Notes under the pieces: generated by a model
Seen by the model: only the letters and a program-made list of their open reading frames with translations
Told to the model about the DNA's origin: nothing
Database searches by the model: none
Shown here: piece by piece, positions 33,860-46,721 of the stretch
How the letters are laid out: each line of letters opens with the position of its first letter
Position numbering within the stretch: position 1 is the first letter of the stretch
Program-made: the position numbers and the translations under genes
Assembly: GCA_037974665.1 (NCBI GenBank)
Contig: CM075770.1
Span: 64,181,850 to 64,245,849, forward strand
Direction of reading: 5' to 3'
DNA: 64,000 nt
Source: Ehretia macrophylla
Lineage: Eukaryota > Streptophyta > Magnoliopsida > Boraginales > Ehretiaceae

Positions 33860-34413
33860 TTTCAATTTTTTTTGCCCTGGTTAGGGTTGCCAAGATACTT
33901 TATCCACCAACTTTCTATTAGCGAATCCCACGGAACAATGGGTAAGACAACTTCGCTTCACGTAGAGGCTGGGCCCACAAACCAAGGGCGTAAGGCTTTT
34001 GACCAGGTCTCCGTCGCTCCGGGGCCCATACTTTTGATCCGTAGGGAGTTACGCGGCGCACAACATACCGTTGCAAAGCTCTCTAAGAGTTCTACGACGG
34101 TGGCATCCAGATTGCTTGCTGTGCCCTTTTTGGATCCCATTATCGAATCTTTTCATCAGTTTCAGGCCATTTTTCTACTTTTGCCGTATTTTTTCATCCT
34201 TGATAGCACGTCGAGAGATGTTAAAATGACGACAACCTTACTCGCGGGATATTAGAGGGCCCTACAAAGCGTCTATATCACGTCTTGTGAGGATGCTGCG
34301 TTGTTGAAGTAGATGGGTTGTCGTTAAGCCCATTGGGCCTTTTTAATGGGCCATCTCTGTAGGATGAGATTGTGAACCATTAACACATAAAGGAATTGTG
34401 CCCTCAACATGAC

Positions 34414-34533
34414 GGTTTCGATCATACCAGCATTAATGCACCGGATCCTATCAGAACTCCTAAGTTAAGCGTGCTTTGGGGAGAGTAGTACTAGGATGGG
34501 TGACCCCCTGGGAAGTCCTCGTGTTCCACCCCC
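34414..34533 (+). rRNA. 5S: 5S rRNA gene copy 48 (GGTTTCG class)
   Basis: G3T, G5T, C20T, C36T, G48T, G64T, C67G, G113C. GGGGAGAG in the intermediate element is shared with copy 69. Confidence 0.86.
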
Positions 34534-35088
34534 CTTTTCAATTTTTTTTGCTCCGGTTTGGGTTGCCAAGATACTTTATCCATCAAATTTCTGTTACCGA
34601 ATCCCACAGAACATTGGGCAAGACAACTTCGCTTCACGTAGAGGCTGGGCCCGTAAACCGAGGACCTAGGGCTTGTGACCAGGTCTCCGTCGCTTCGGTG
34701 CCGAAAACTTTTGATCCGTAAAGAGTTACGCGGCGCACAGCATACCGTTGGAAATCTCTCTGAGAACTCTACAACGGGGGCAACCACTTGCTCGCTGTGA
34801 CCTTTTTGGAGCCCAAAATCGAACGATTTCATCAGTTTCAGGCCACTTTTCTTCTTTTGCTCTATTTTTCATCCCGAATCGTACGTCGTGGGCGGTTAAA
34901 AGGACGACAACCTTACTTGCAGGACATTAGAGAGACCTACAACGCGTCGATATCGCGTCCTGCGAGGATGCTATGTTGTTGAAGCGGATGGGTTATCGTT
35001 AAGCCAATTGGGCCTTTTGAATGGGCCGTCTCTCTAGGTTGGGACTGTAAACCGTTAACAAATAAATGAATTGTGCCCTCAACATGAC

Positions 35089-35207
35089 GGGTGTGATCAT
35101 ACCTGCACTAATGCACAGCATCCCATCAGAACGCCGTAGTTAAGCGTACTGTAGCGAGAGTAGTACTACGATGGGTGACCCCTGGGAAGTCCTCTTGTTG
35201 CATACCC
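35089..35207 (+). rRNA. 5S: 5S rRNA gene copy 49
   Basis: 119 nt: one C lost from the 91-95 run. C6T, A16T, C29A, G31C, T45G, A49T, G60A, T63G, G64T, G65A, G81C, G108T. Its CGCCGTAG and CTGTAGCGAG are shared only with copy 70. Confidence 0.82.
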
Positions 35208-35763
35208 CTTTTTATTTTTTTTGCTCCGGTTTGGGTTGCCAAGATATTTTATCCACCACATTTCTATTATCGAATCCCACGGCACCTTGGGCAAGACAAC
35301 TTCGCTTCACATGGAGGCTGCGCCCGTAAACCGAGGGCGTAGGGCTTGTGACCAGGTCTCCGTTGCTTCGGTACCCATAAATTTTGATCCGAAAGGAGTT
35401 ACGCGGCGCACAGCATACCATTGCAAAGTTCTCAGACAGCTCTACGAAAGGGGCAGCCAGCTTGCTCGCTTTGCCCTTTTTGGAGCCCAAAATTGAACGT
35501 TTTCATCAGTTTCAGGCCAATTTTCTTCTTTTGCTATGTTTTTTCGTCCCGGATCGCACGTTGTGAGCTGTTAAAAGGACGACAACCTTACTCACGGGAC
35601 ATTAGAGGGCCCTACAACGCGTCGATATCACATCTTGCTAGGATGCTGCATTGTTGAAGCATATGGGTTATCGTTAAGCCCATTGGGCCTTTTGAATTAG
35701 CAATCTCTCTAGGCTTGGACTGTGAACCATTAACACGTAAAGGAATTGTGCCCTCAACATGAC

Positions 35764-35883
35764 GGGTGTGATCATACCAGCACTAATGCACCGGATCCCA
35801 TCAGAACTCTGAAGTTAAGCGTGCTTGGGTGAGGGTAGTGCTAGGATGGGTGACCCCCTGGGAAGTCCTCGTGTTGCACCCCA
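35764..35883 (+). rRNA. 5S: 5S rRNA gene copy 50
   Basis: C6T, C47T, C67T, A71G, A77G, last base A. Confidence 0.91.
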
Positions 35884-36440
35884 TTTTCAATTTGTTTTGC
35901 CATTGTTAGGGTTGCCAACATACTTTATCCACCAAATTTCTATTACCAAATCCCACGGAACATTGGGCAAGACAACTTTGCTTCACGTAGAGGCTGGGCC
36001 TGCAAACCGAGGGCGTAGGGCTTGTGACCAAGTCTCCGTCGCTCCGGTGCCTTTAACTTTTGATACGTAAGGAGTTATGCGGCGCACAACATACCGTTGC
36101 GAAGCTCTCTGAGAGCTCTACGACGGATGCAGCCAGCTTACTCACTGTGCCCGTTTTTGGAGCCCAAAATCGAATGTTTTCATTAGTTTCAGGCCACTTT
36201 TCTCCTTTTGCTCTGTTTTTTTGTCCCGGATCGTCCATCGTGAGCTGTTAAAAGGACGAATACCTTACTAGCGGGACATTAGGGGGCCTTACAACGCGTC
36301 GATATCACGTCTTGCAAGGATGCTGCGTTGTTGAAGCAGATGGGTTATCATTAAGCCCATTGGGGATTTTGAATTGGCCATCTCTCTTGGCTGGGACTAT
36401 GAACTGTTAACACATAAAGGAATTGTGCCCTCAACATGAC

Positions 36441-36560
36441 GGCTGTGATCATACCAACACTAATGCACCGGATCCCATCAGAACTCTAAAGTTAAGCATG
36501 CTTGGGCGAGAGTAGTACTAGGATGGGTGACCCCCTGGGAAGTCCTCGTGTTGTACCCCC
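36441..36560 (+). rRNA. 5S: 5S rRNA gene copy 51
   Basis: G3C, C6T, G17A, C47T, G48A, G58A, C114T; 59-113 match consensus. Confidence 0.9.
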
Positions 36561-37118
36561 CTTTTCAATTTTTTTTGCTCCGGTTTGGGTTGCCAAGATA
36601 CTTTATCCACAACATTTCTAGTATCGAATCCCACGGCACCTTGGGCAAGACAACTTCGCTTCACGAGGAGGCTGGGCCCGCAAACCAAGGGCATAGGGCT
36701 TGTGACCAGGTCTCCGTCACTCCGGTGCCCATAACTTTTGATCCGTAAGGAGTTACGCAGCGCACAACATACCATTCCAAAGCTCTCTGAGAGCTCTACG
36801 AAGAGGGCAATGAGCTTGCTCGCTGTGCCCATTTTTGTGGCCCAAAATCGAACGTTTTCATCAGTTTCAGGCCACTATTCTTCTTTTGCTCTATTTTTTC
36901 ATCCCGGATCGTACGTCATGAGCTGTTAAAAGGACGACAACCTTACTAGCGGGACATTAGGGGGCCCTACAACGCGTCGATATCCCATCTTGCTATGATG
37001 CTGCGTTGTTGAAGTAGATGGATTATCGTTAAGCCCATTGGGCCTTTTGAATTGGCCATCTCTCTAGGCTGGGACTGTGAACCGTTAACAAATAAAGGAA
37101 CTGTGCCCTGAGCATGAC

Positions 37119-37166
37119 AAGTGCGATCATACCAACGCTAATGCACCGGATCCGTGTTGCACCCCT
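37119..37166 (+). pseudogene. 5S: 5S rRNA copy 52, internally deleted
   Basis: Only 48 nt remain: AAGTGCGATC... to CCGGATCC joined to GTGTTGCACCCCT. The missing 72 nt (about 36-107) include the whole internal control region, so TFIIIA/pol III cannot use it as a 5S gene. Its block partner, copy 73, is full length, so the loss came after that duplication. Confidence 0.9.
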
Positions 37167-37513
37167 CTTTTCAATTTTTTTTGCTCCAGTTTGGGTTGCC
37201 AAGTTACTTTATCCACCACATTTCTATTATCGAATCCGACGGCACCTTGGGCAAGACAACTTTGCTTCACGTAGAGGCTGGGACAGCAAACCAAGGGCGT
37301 AGGGTTTGTGACCAGGTCTCCGTCGCTCCGGTGCCCAAAACTTTTGATCCGTAAAGAGTTACACGGTGCACAGCATACCGTTGCAAAGCTCTCTGATAGC
37401 TCTACGAAGGGGGTACCCAGCTTGCTCGCTATGTCTTTGTTGGAATCCAAAATCAAACGTTTTCATCAGTTTCAGGCCACTTTTCTTCTTTTGCTCAGTT
37501 TTTCCGTCCTGGA

Positions 37514-37841
37514 TTGTACGTCGTTAGCTTTTAAAAGGACGACAACCTTACTCACGGGACATTATAGGGCCCTACAATGCGTCGATATCACGTCTTGCGA
37601 GAATGCTGTGTTGTTGAAGCGGATGAGTTGTCGTTAAGCCCATCGGGCATTTTGAATGGGCCATCTCTCTAGGATGGGACTGTGAACCGTTAACAAATAA
37701 AGGAATTGTTCCCTCAACATGACGGGTGCAATCATTCAAGCACTAATGCACTGGATCCCATCAGAACTTCGAAGTTAAGCGTGCTTGGGAGAGTAGTACT
37801 GGGATGGGTAACCCCCTGGGAAGTCCTCGAGTTACACCTCT
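37514..37841 (+). repeat. Short duplicated block D1, partner at 47868-48195
   Basis: Nearly identical to 47868-48195 at an offset of 10354 bp: same spacer tail (GTCGTTAGCTTTTAAAAGG, TTGTTCCCTC) and same 2-nt deletion in the gene. It fits none of the other offsets, so it is a separate exchange. Confidence 0.75.
37724..37841 (+). rRNA. 5S: 5S rRNA gene copy 53 (2-nt deletion)
   Basis: 118 nt: two bases lost from GGGCGAGAG giving GGGAGAG. Also G7A, A13T, C15A, C29T, C46T, A80G, G89A, T109A, G113A, C118T. Shares the deletion and the TTACACCTCT end with copy 68. Confidence 0.85.
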
Positions 37842-38397
37842 TTTACAATTTTTTTTGCCCTGGTTTGGGTTGCCAAGATACTTTATCCACCAAATTTCTA
37901 TTACCGAATCCCATGAAACATTGGGCAAGACAACTTCGCTTCACGGAGAGGCTGGGCCCGCAAACCGAGGGCGTAAGGCTTTTGACTAAGTCTCCGTCGC
38001 TACGGTGCCCATAACTTTTGATCCGTAGGGAGTTACGTGGCGCACAGCATACCATTGCAAAGCTCTCTAAGAGCTCTACGACGGTGGCAGCTAGCTTGCT
38101 TGATGTGTCCTTTTTGGAGCCCATTATCGAATCTTTTCATCAATTTCAGGCCATTTTTCTTCTTTTGACCTAATTTTTCATCCCGGATAGCACGTCGTGA
38201 GCTGTTAAAAGGACGACAACCTTACTCGCGGGACATTAGACGGCCTTACAATGCGTCTATATCAGGTCTTGTGAGGATGCTGCATTGTTGAAGCGGATGG
38301 GTTATCGTTAAGCCCATTGGGACTTTTTAATGGGCCATCTCTCTAGGATGAGATTGTGAACCGTTAACACATAAAGGAATTATGCCCTTAACATGAT

Positions 38398-38517
38398 GGT
38401 TTCGATCATACCAGCATTAATGCATCGGATCCTATCAGAACTCCTAAGTTAAACATGCTTGGGCGAGAGTATTACTAGGATGGGTGACCCCTTGAGATAT
38501 CCTCGTGTTCCACCCCC
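38398..38517 (+). rRNA. 5S: 5S rRNA gene copy 54 (GGTTTCG class)
   Basis: G3T, G5T, C20T, C28T, C36T, G48T, G56A, G58A, G75T, C95T, G98A, A101T, G102A, G113C; T at -1. Precedes the second composite spacer. Confidence 0.82.
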
Positions 38518-39284
38518 ATTTTCAATTTTTTTTCTCCGGTTTAGGTTGCCAAGATACTTTATCCACCAAATTTCTATTATCGAATCCCACGGCACCATGG
38601 GGAAGACAACCTCGCTTAACGTGGAGGCTGGACTCGCAAACCAAAGGCGTAGGGCTTGTGACCAGATCTCCGTCTCTCCGGTGCCCATAACTTTTGATCC
38701 GTAAAGATTTACGCGGCGCACAGCATACCGTTGCAAAGTTCTCTGACAGCTCTATGGAGGGGGCAGCCAGCTTGCTCGCTGTGCCCTTGTTGGAGTCCAA
38801 AATAAAATGTTTTCATCAGTTTCGCTTCACGTAGAGGATGGGCCAGCAAACTGAGGGCCTAGTGCTTGTGACCAGGTCTCCGTCGCTACGGTGCCCATAA
38901 CTTTTGATCCGTAAGGAGTTACGCGGCGCGCAGCATACCGTTGCAAAGCTCTCTGAGAGCTCTACGACGGAGGCAATAAGTTTGTTTGCTGTGACCATTT
39001 TTGGAGCCCAAAATCGAACGTTTTCATTAGTTTCAGACCACTTTTCTTCTTTTGCACTATTTTTTCATCCCGGATCGTACGTCGTGAGCTGTTAAAAGGA
39101 CGACAACCTTACTCGCGTGACATTAGAGGGCCCTACAACGCGTCGATATCACGTCTTGCGAGGATGCTGCGTTGTTGAAGTGGATGGGTTGTCGTGAAGC
39201 CCATTGGGCCTTTTGAATGGGCCATCTCTCTAGGTTGGGACTGTGAACCGTTAACAAATAAAGGAATTGTGCCCACAACATGAC
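38518..39284 (+). other. Composite spacer without a 5S gene, second copy
   Basis: Same junction (38823/38824) and same length change as at 21890; copied by block duplication rather than independent. Confidence 0.85.
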
Positions 39285-39404
39285 GGGTGCGATCAAACCA
39301 GCACTAATACATCGGATCCCATCAGAACTTCGAAGTTAAGCGTGCTTGGGCGAGAATAGTACAAGGATGGGTGACCCCTTGGGAAGTCCTCTTGTTGCAC
39401 GCCT
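39285..39404 (+). rRNA. 5S: 5S rRNA gene copy 55
   Basis: T12A, G25A, C28T, C46T, G72A, T79A, C95T, G108T, C117G. Sister of copies 30 and 84. Confidence 0.86.
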
Positions 39405-39958
39405 TTTTTAATTTTTTTTTCTCCAGTTCGGGTTGCCAAGACACTTTATCCACTAAATTTCTATTATCGAATCCCATGGCACCTTGGGCAAGACATCTTC
39501 GCTTCACGTGGAGGCTGGGCCCGCAAACCGAGGGCGTAGGGCTTGTGACCAGGTCTCTGTCGCTCCGGTGCCCATAACTTTCGATCCGTAAGGAGTTACG
39601 CGGCGCACAGCATACCATTGCAAAGCTCTTCTACAGCTCTACGAAAGGGGCAACGAGCTTGCTCGCTTTACCCTTTTTGGAACCCAAAATCGAATGTTTT
39701 CATCAGTTTCAGGCCACTTTTATTCTTTTGCTCTGTTTTTTCGTCCCGGATCGTAAGTCATGAGCTGTTAAAAGGACGACAACCTTACACGCGGGACATT
39801 AGAGGGCCCTACAATGTGTCGATATCACGTCTTGCGAGAATGCTGCGTTGTTGAAGTGGATGGTTATCGTTAAGCCCATTGGCCTTTTGAATTGGCCATC
39901 TCTCTAGGTTGGGACGGTGAACCGTTAACACATAAAGGAATTGTGCCGTCAACATGAC

Positions 39959-40078
39959 GGTTTCGATCATACCAGCACTAATGCACTAGATCCCATTAGA
40001 ACTCCGAAGTTAAGCGTGCCTGGGCGAGAGTAGTACTAGGATGGGTGACCCCCTTGGAAGTCCTCGAGTTGCACCCCC
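39959..40078 (+). rRNA. 5S: 5S rRNA gene copy 56 (GGTTTCG class)
   Basis: G3T, G5T, C29T, G30A, C39T, T62C, G97T, T109A. Confidence 0.87.
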
Positions 40079-40634
40079 ATTTCAATTTTTTTTTCTCCGG
40101 TTTGGGTTTCCAAGATACTTTATCCACCACATTTCTATTATCAAATCCCACGGCACCTTGGGCAAGACAACCTCGCTTGACGTAGAGGCTGGGCCCGCTA
40201 ACCGAGGGCGTAGGGCTTGTGACCAGGTCTCCGTCGCTCCTGTGCCCATAACTTTTGATCCATAAGGAGTTACGCGACGCACAGCATACCGTTGCAAAGA
40301 TCTCTGAGAGCTCTACCGAAGGGGCAGCCAGCTTGCTCGCTGTGCCCTTTTTGGAGCCCAAAATAAAATGTTTTCCTCAGTTTCATGCCACTTTTCTTCT
40401 TTTGCTCTATTTTTTCATCCCGGATCGTACGTCATGTGCTTTTAAAAGGACGACAACCTTACTCACTGGACATTAGAGGGACCTACAATGGGTCAGTATC
40501 ACGTCCTGGGAGGATGCTGCATTGTTGAAGCGGATGGGTTGTCGTTAAGCCCATTGGGCCTTTTGAATGGGCCAACTCTTTAGGCTGGAACTATGAACCA
40601 TTAATGAATAAAGGAATTGTGCCCTCAACATGAC

Positions 40635-40754
40635 GGGTGCGATCATACCTGCACTAATGCATCGGTTCCCATCAGAACTCTGAAGTTAAGCGTGCTTGGG
40701 CGAGAGTAGTACTAGGATAAGTGACCCACTGGGAAGTCCTCGTGTTGCACCCTC
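40635..40754 (+). rRNA. 5S: 5S rRNA gene copy 57
   Basis: A16T, C28T, A32T, C47T, G85A, G86A, C94A, C119T. AATGAATAAAGG promoter version, as in copies 42, 66 and 86. Confidence 0.88.
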
Positions 40755-41312
40755 CTTTTCAATTTTTTTTGCTCCATTTTCGGTTGCCAAGATACTTTAT
40801 CCACCACATTTCTATTATCGAATCCCACGGCACCTTGGGCAAGACAACTTCGCTTCACGTGAAGGCTGGGCCAGCAAACCGAGGGCGTAGGGACTGTGAC
40901 CAGGTCTACGTCGCTCCGGTGCCCATAACTTTTGATTCGTAAGGAGTTATGCGGCGCACAGCATACCATTGAAAAGCTCTCAGACAGCTCTACGAATGGG
41001 GCATCCAGCTTGAACGCTATGCCCTTGTTGGAGTCCAAAATCAAACGTTTTTATCAGTTTCAGGACACTTTTTCTTCTTTTACTCAGTTTTTCCATCCTG
41101 GATTATACGTCGTGAGCTGTTAAAAGGACGGCAACCTTACTCGCTGGACATTAGAATGCCCTACAATGAGTCGATATCACGTCTTGCGAGGATGCTGCGT
41201 TGTTGAAGTGGATGGGTTATCGTTAAGCCCATTGGGCCTTTTGAATGGGCCATCTCTCTAGGCTGGGACTGTGAACCGTTGACAAATATAGGAATTGTGC
41301 CCTCAACATGAC

Positions 41313-41432
41313 GGGTGTGATCATACCAGCACTAATGCACCGAATCCCATCAGAACTCCAAAGTTAAGCGTGCTTGGTCGAGAGTAGTACTAAGATGGGT
41401 GACCCCCTAGGAAGTCCTCGTGTTGCACGCCC
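41313..41432 (+). rRNA. 5S: 5S rRNA gene copy 58
   Basis: C6T, G31A, G48A, G66T, G81A, G97A, C117G. Sister of copy 87 (19705 bp). Confidence 0.89.
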
Positions 41433-41989
41433 CTCTTCAATTTTTTTTGCTTCTGTTTTAGTTGCCAAGATACTTTATCCACCACATTTCTATTATTGAA
41501 TCCCACGGCACCTTGGGCAAGACAACTTCGCTTCACGTGGAGGCTGGGCCCGTAAACCAAGGGCGTAGGGCTTATGACCAGGTCTCCGTTGCTTCGGTGC
41601 CCATAACTTTTGATCTGTAAGGAGTTACAGGGTGCACAGCATACCGTTGCAAAGCTCTCCGACAGCTATACTAAGAGTGCAGCCAGCTTGATCGTTGTAC
41701 CCATTTTTGGAGCCCAAAATCGAACGTTTTCATCAGTTTTAGGCCACTTTTCTTCTTTTGCTCTGTTTTTCGATCCTAGATCGTACGTCGTGAGCTGCTA
41801 AAAGGACGACAACCTTACTCACGGGACATTAGAGGGCCCTACAACGCGTCGATATCACATCTTGCCAGGATGGTGAGTTGTTGAAGCGGATGGGTTGTCA
41901 TTAAGCCCATTGGGCCTTTTAAATGAGCCATCTATCTAGGATGGGACTGTGAACCGTTAACACATAAAGAATTGTGCCCTCAACATGAC

Positions 41990-42109
41990 GGGTGCGATCA
42001 TACCAGCACTAATGCACTGGATCCCATCAGAACTCCGAAGTTAAGCTTTCTTGGGCGAGAGTAGTACTAGGATGGGTGACCCCCAGGGAACTCCTCGTGT
42101 TGCACCCTC
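41990..42109 (+). rRNA. 5S: 5S rRNA gene copy 59
   Basis: C29T, G58T, G60T, T96A, G102C, C119T. Its spacer shares the CATATTTTTC variant with that of copy 88. Confidence 0.9.
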
Positions 42110-42669
42110 TTTTTCAATTTTTTTTGCTCCAGTTTGGGTTGCCGAGATACTTTATCCACCATATTTTTCCATTATCGTATCCCATGGCACCTTGGGCAAG
42201 ACAACTTCGCTTCACGTGGAGGCTGGTCCTGCAAACCGAGGTCGTAGGGCTTGTGACCAAGTCTCCGTCACTCCGGTGCCCATAACTTTCGATCCGTAAG
42301 GAGTTTCGTGGTGCACAGCATACCGTTACAAAGCTCTCCGATAGCTCTACGAAGGGGGCAGCCAGCTTGCTCGTTGTGCCCATTTTTTGATCCCAAAATA
42401 GAACGTTTTCATCAGTTTCAGGCCATTTTTCTTCTTTTGCTATGTTTTTTTGTCCTGGATCGTACGTCGTGAGCTATTAAAAGGACGACAACCTTACTCG
42501 CGAGACATTAGGGGGCCCTACAATGCATCGATATAACGTCTTGCTAGGATGCTGCGTTGCTGAAGCAGATGGGTTATCGTTAAGCCCATTGGGCCTTTTG
42601 AATTGGCCATCTCTCTAGGCTGGGACTGCAAACCGTCAACACATAAAGGAATTGTGCCCTCAACATGAC

Positions 42670-42789
42670 GGGTGCGATCATGCTAGAACTAAAGCACCGG
42701 ATCCCATCATAACTCCGAAGTTAAACGTGCTTGGGTGAGAGTAGTACTAGGATGGGTGACCCCCTGGGAAGTCCTCGTGTTGTACCGCC
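42670..42789 (+). rRNA. 5S: 5S rRNA gene copy 60
   Basis: A13G, C15T, C18A, T24A, G41T, G56A, C67T, C114T, C118G. Confidence 0.87.
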
Positions 42790-43347
42790 CTTTTCAATTT
42801 TTTTTGCTCTGGTTATGGTTGCCAAGATACTTTATCCACCACATTTATATTATCGAATCCCACGGCAACTTGGGCAAGACATGTTCGCTTCACGTGGAGG
42901 TTGGGCCCGCAAACCGAGGGCGTAGGACATGTGACCAAGCCTCCGTCGCTCTGGTACCCATAACTTTTGATCCGCAAGAAGTTACGCGGCGCACAGCATA
43001 CCGTTACAAAGCTCTGCGACAGCTCTACGAAAGAGGCAGCCGGCTTGCTCCTTTAGCCACTTTTTGAAGCCCAAAATCGAACGTTTTCATCAGGTTTAGG
43101 CCTTTTTTCTTCTTTTGCTCTGTTTTTTCATCCCGGATCGTACGTTGTGAGCTGCTAAAAGGACGACATCCTTACTCGAGGGGCATTAGAGGGACCTACA
43201 ACGCGTCAATATCACGCCTTGCGAGGATGCTGCGTTGTTGAAGCGGATGGGCTGTCATTAAGCCCATTGGGCCATTTGAATGGGCCATCTCTCTAGGCTG
43301 GAACTGTGAATCGTTAACACATAAAGGAATTGTGCCCTCAACATGAC

Positions 43348-43467
43348 AAGTGCGATTATACCAATACTAATGCACCGGATCACATCAGAACTCCGAAGTT
43401 AAGCGTGCTTGGACGAGAGTAGTACTGGGATAGGTGACCCCCTGGTAAGTCCTCGTGTTGCACCCCC
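43348..43467 (+). rRNA. 5S: 5S rRNA gene copy 61
   Basis: G1A, G2A, C10T, G17A, C18T, C35A, G66A, A80G, G85A, G99T. Sister of copies 37 and 91. Confidence 0.87.
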
Positions 43468-44025
43468 CTTTTTAATTTTTTTTGCTCCGGTTTGGGTTGC
43501 CAAGATAATTTATCCACCACTTTTCTATAATCAAATCCCACGGCACCTTGGGCAAGACAACTTCACTTCACGTGGAGGCTGGGCCCGCAAATCGAGGCGT
43601 AGGGCTTGTGACCAGGTCTCCGTCGTTTTGTTGCCCATAACTTTTGATCTGTAAGGAGTTACGCGGCGCAGAGCATACCGTTGCAAAGCTCTCTGAGAGC
43701 TCTACGAAGGGGGTTAGCCAGCTTGCTCGCTGTACCCATTTTTGGAGGCCAAAATCGAACTTTTTCATCTGTTTTAGGCCATTTTTCTTCTTTTGCTTTC
43801 TTTTTCGGTCCCGGATTGTACGTCGTGAGCTGTTAAAAGTACAACAACCTTACTCGTGGGACGTTAGGGTGCCCTACAATGCGTCGATATCACGTCTTGC
43901 TAGGATGCTGCGTTGTTGAAGCAGATGGGTTATCGTTAAGCCCATTGGGCCTTTTGAATTGGCCATCTCTCTAGGCTGGGACTGCGAAACGTCAACACAT
44001 AAAGGAATTGTGCCTTCAACATGAC

Positions 44026-44145
44026 GGGTGCGATCATACCAGCCCTAATGCACCGGATCGCATTAGAACTCCGAAGTTAAACGTGCTTGGGTGAGAGTAG
44101 TACTAGGATGGGTGACCCCCTGGGAAGTCCTCGTGTTGCACCCTG
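44026..44145 (+). rRNA. 5S: 5S rRNA gene copy 62
   Basis: A19C, C35G, C39T, G56A, C67T, end CCCTG. Sister of copy 38. Confidence 0.9.
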
Positions 44146-44693
44146 CTTTTCAATTTTTTTTGCTCTGGTTGGCTTGCCAAGATAGTTTATCCACCACATT
44201 TCTATTATCGAATCCCACGCCACCTTGGGCAAGACAACTTCGCTTCATGTAGAGGCTGGGCTCGCAAACCGAGAGCGTAGGGCATGTGACCAGGCCTCCG
44301 TTGTTCCGGTGCCCATAACTTTTGATCCGTGAGGAGTTACGCGGCGCACATCATACCGTTGCAAAGCTCTCCGACAGCTCTACGGAAGAGGCAGTCGGCT
44401 TGCTCATTTTTCCACCTTTTGAAGCCCAAAATCGAACGTTTTCATCAAGTTTAGGCCACTTTTCTTCTTTTGCTCTGTTTTTTCGTCCCGGATCGTATGT
44501 CGTGAGCTGCGACAACCTTACTCGTGGTACATTAGAGGGCCCTACAATGCGTCGATATCACGCCTTGTGAGGATGCTGCATTGTTGAAGTGGATGGGCTG
44601 TCGTTAAGCCCATTGGGCATTTTGAATGGGCCATCTCTCTAGGATGGGACTGTGAACCATTAACAAATAAAGAAATTGTGCCCTCAACATGAC

Positions 44694-44813
44694 AGGTGCG
44701 ATCATACCAGCATTAATGCACCGGATCCCATCAAAACCCCAAAGTTAACTGTGCTTGGGCGCGAGTAGTACTAGGATGGGTGACCCCCTAGGAAGTCCTC
44801 TTGTTGCACCACC
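44694..44813 (+). rRNA. 5S: 5S rRNA gene copy 63
   Basis: G1A, C20T, G41A, T45C, G48A, G56C, C57T, A69C, G97A, G108T, C118A. Sister of copy 39 but with fewer private changes. Confidence 0.85.
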
Positions 44814-45369
44814 TTTTCAATTTTTTTTGCCTTGGTTAGGGTTGCCAAGATACTTTATCCACTAAACTTCTATTACCGAATCCCGCGGAACATTGGGCAA
44901 GACAACTTCACTTCACGTAGGGGCTGGGCCCCAAAACCGAGGGCGTAGGGCTTGTGACCAGGTCTCCGTCACTCCGGTGCCCATAATTTTTGATCCGTAA
45001 GGAGTTACGCAGCGCACAGCATACCGTTGTAAAGCTCTCTAAGAGCTCTGCAATGGGGGCAGCCAGCTTGCTTTCTTTGCCATTTTTGGAGCCCAAAGTC
45101 GACCATTTTCATAAGTTTCAGGCCACTTTTCTTCTTTTACACTCTTTTTCCGTCCCGGATCGTACGTCGTGCGCTGTTGAAAGGACGACAACCTTACTCG
45201 CAGGACATTAGAAATGCCCTACAATGCTTCGATATCTCGTCTTGCGAGGATGCGGCGTTGTTGAAGCGGTTGGGTTATCGTTAAGCCCATTGGGCCTTTT
45301 GAATAGGGCATCTCTCTAGGCTGGGACTGTGAACCGTTAACAAATAAAAGAATTGTGCCTCAACATGAC

Positions 45370-45489
45370 GGGTGCGATCATACCAGCATTAATGCACAGG
45401 ATCCCATCAGAACCTCGAAGTTAAGCGTGCTTGGGCGAGAGTAGTACTAGGATGGGTAAGCCCTTGGGAAATCCTTGTGTTGCACCCCC
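45370..45489 (+). rRNA. 5S: 5S rRNA gene copy 64
   Basis: C20T, C29A, T45C, C46T, G89A, C91G, C95T, G102A, C107T. Its GGGTAAGCCCTTGGGAAATC C-box is the version carried by truncated copy 86. Confidence 0.87.
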
Positions 45490-46044
45490 CTTTTCAATTT
45501 TCTTTGCTCTAGTTTGGGTTGCCGAGATACTTTATCCACCACATTTCTATTATTAAATCCCACGGCACCTTGGGCAAGACAACTTCGACTCACGTGGAGG
45601 CTGGGCCCGCAAACCGAGGGCGTAGGGCTTGTGACCCGGTCTCCATCACTCCGGTGCCCATAACTTTTGATTCGTACAGAGTTATGCACCGCACAGCAAA
45701 CCATTGCAAAGCTCTCCTACAGCTCTACAAAGGGGGCAGCCAGCTTGCTTGCTGTGCCCATTTTGGAGCCCAAAATCGAACAATTTCATCAGTTTCTGGC
45801 CACTTTTCTTCTTTTGCTATGTTTTTTCATCCCGGATCGTACGTGGTGAGCTGTTAAAGGACGACAACCTACCTCGCGCAAGATTCGAGAGCCCTACAAT
45901 GCGTCGATATCACGTCTTGTGAGGATGCTGTGTTGTTGAAGCGGATGGGTTGTCGTTAAGCCCATGGGCCTTTTGAATGGGCCATCTCTCTAGGCTGCGA
46001 CTGTGAGCCGTTAAGAAATAAAGGAGTTGTGCCCTCAACATGCC

Positions 46045-46164
46045 GGGTGCGATCATACCGGCACTAATGCACGGGATCCCATCAGAACTCTAAAATTAAG
46101 CATGCTTGGGCAAGAGTAGTCCTAGGATAGGTGACCCCCAGGGAAGTCCTCGTGCTGCACCCCC
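46045..46164 (+). rRNA. 5S: 5S rRNA gene copy 65
   Basis: A16G, C29G, C47T, G48A, G51A, G58A, G68A, A77C, G85A, T96A, T111C. Confidence 0.86.
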
Positions 46165-46721
46165 CTTTTCAATTTTTTTTCCTCCGGTTACGGTTGCCAA
46201 GATACTTTATTCACCACATTTCTATTATCGAATCCCACAGCACCTTGGGCAAGACAACTTCGCTTCACGTGGAGGCTGGGCCCACAAACCGAGGGCGTAG
46301 GACTTGTGACCAGGTCTTCATCGCTCAGGTACCCATAACTTTTGATCCGTAAGGAGTTACGCGGCGTACAGCATACCGTTGGAAAGCTCTCCGAGAGCTC
46401 TACGACGTGGGCAGCCAGCTTACTCGCTTTGCCCTTTTTGGAGCCCAAAATCGAACGTTTTCATCAGTCTCAAGCTACTTTTCTTCTTTTACTCTATTTT
46501 TTCGTCCCGGATCGTACGTCGTTAGCTATTAAAAGGACGACAACCTTACTCGCAGGACATTAGAGGGCCTTACAACGCATCGATATCACGTCTTGCGAGG
46601 ATGCTGTCTTGTTAAAGCGGATGGGTTGTCGTTAAGCCCATTGGGCCTTTTGAATGGGCCATCTCTTTAGGCTGGAACTGTGAACCGTTAATGAATAAAG
46701 GAATTGTGCCCTCAACATGAC

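Larger units (their letters stand above)
31029..34700 (+). repeat. Higher-order block F2 (copies 43-48)
   Basis: Matches copies 24-29 (offset about 12.95 kb) and 78-83 (23815 bp). Copies 43 and 78 share the upstream run of A's, TCATCATGACGGG, AAAGCAC and CTAGGGCGATAG. Confidence 0.75.
34414..37723 (+). repeat. Higher-order block C1 (copies 48-52)
   Basis: Matches 48752-52134 at a constant 14338-14340 bp (n to n+21). Diagnostic: copies 49 and 70 share ACGCCGTAG and CTGTAGCGAG, found nowhere else in the window. Confidence 0.8.
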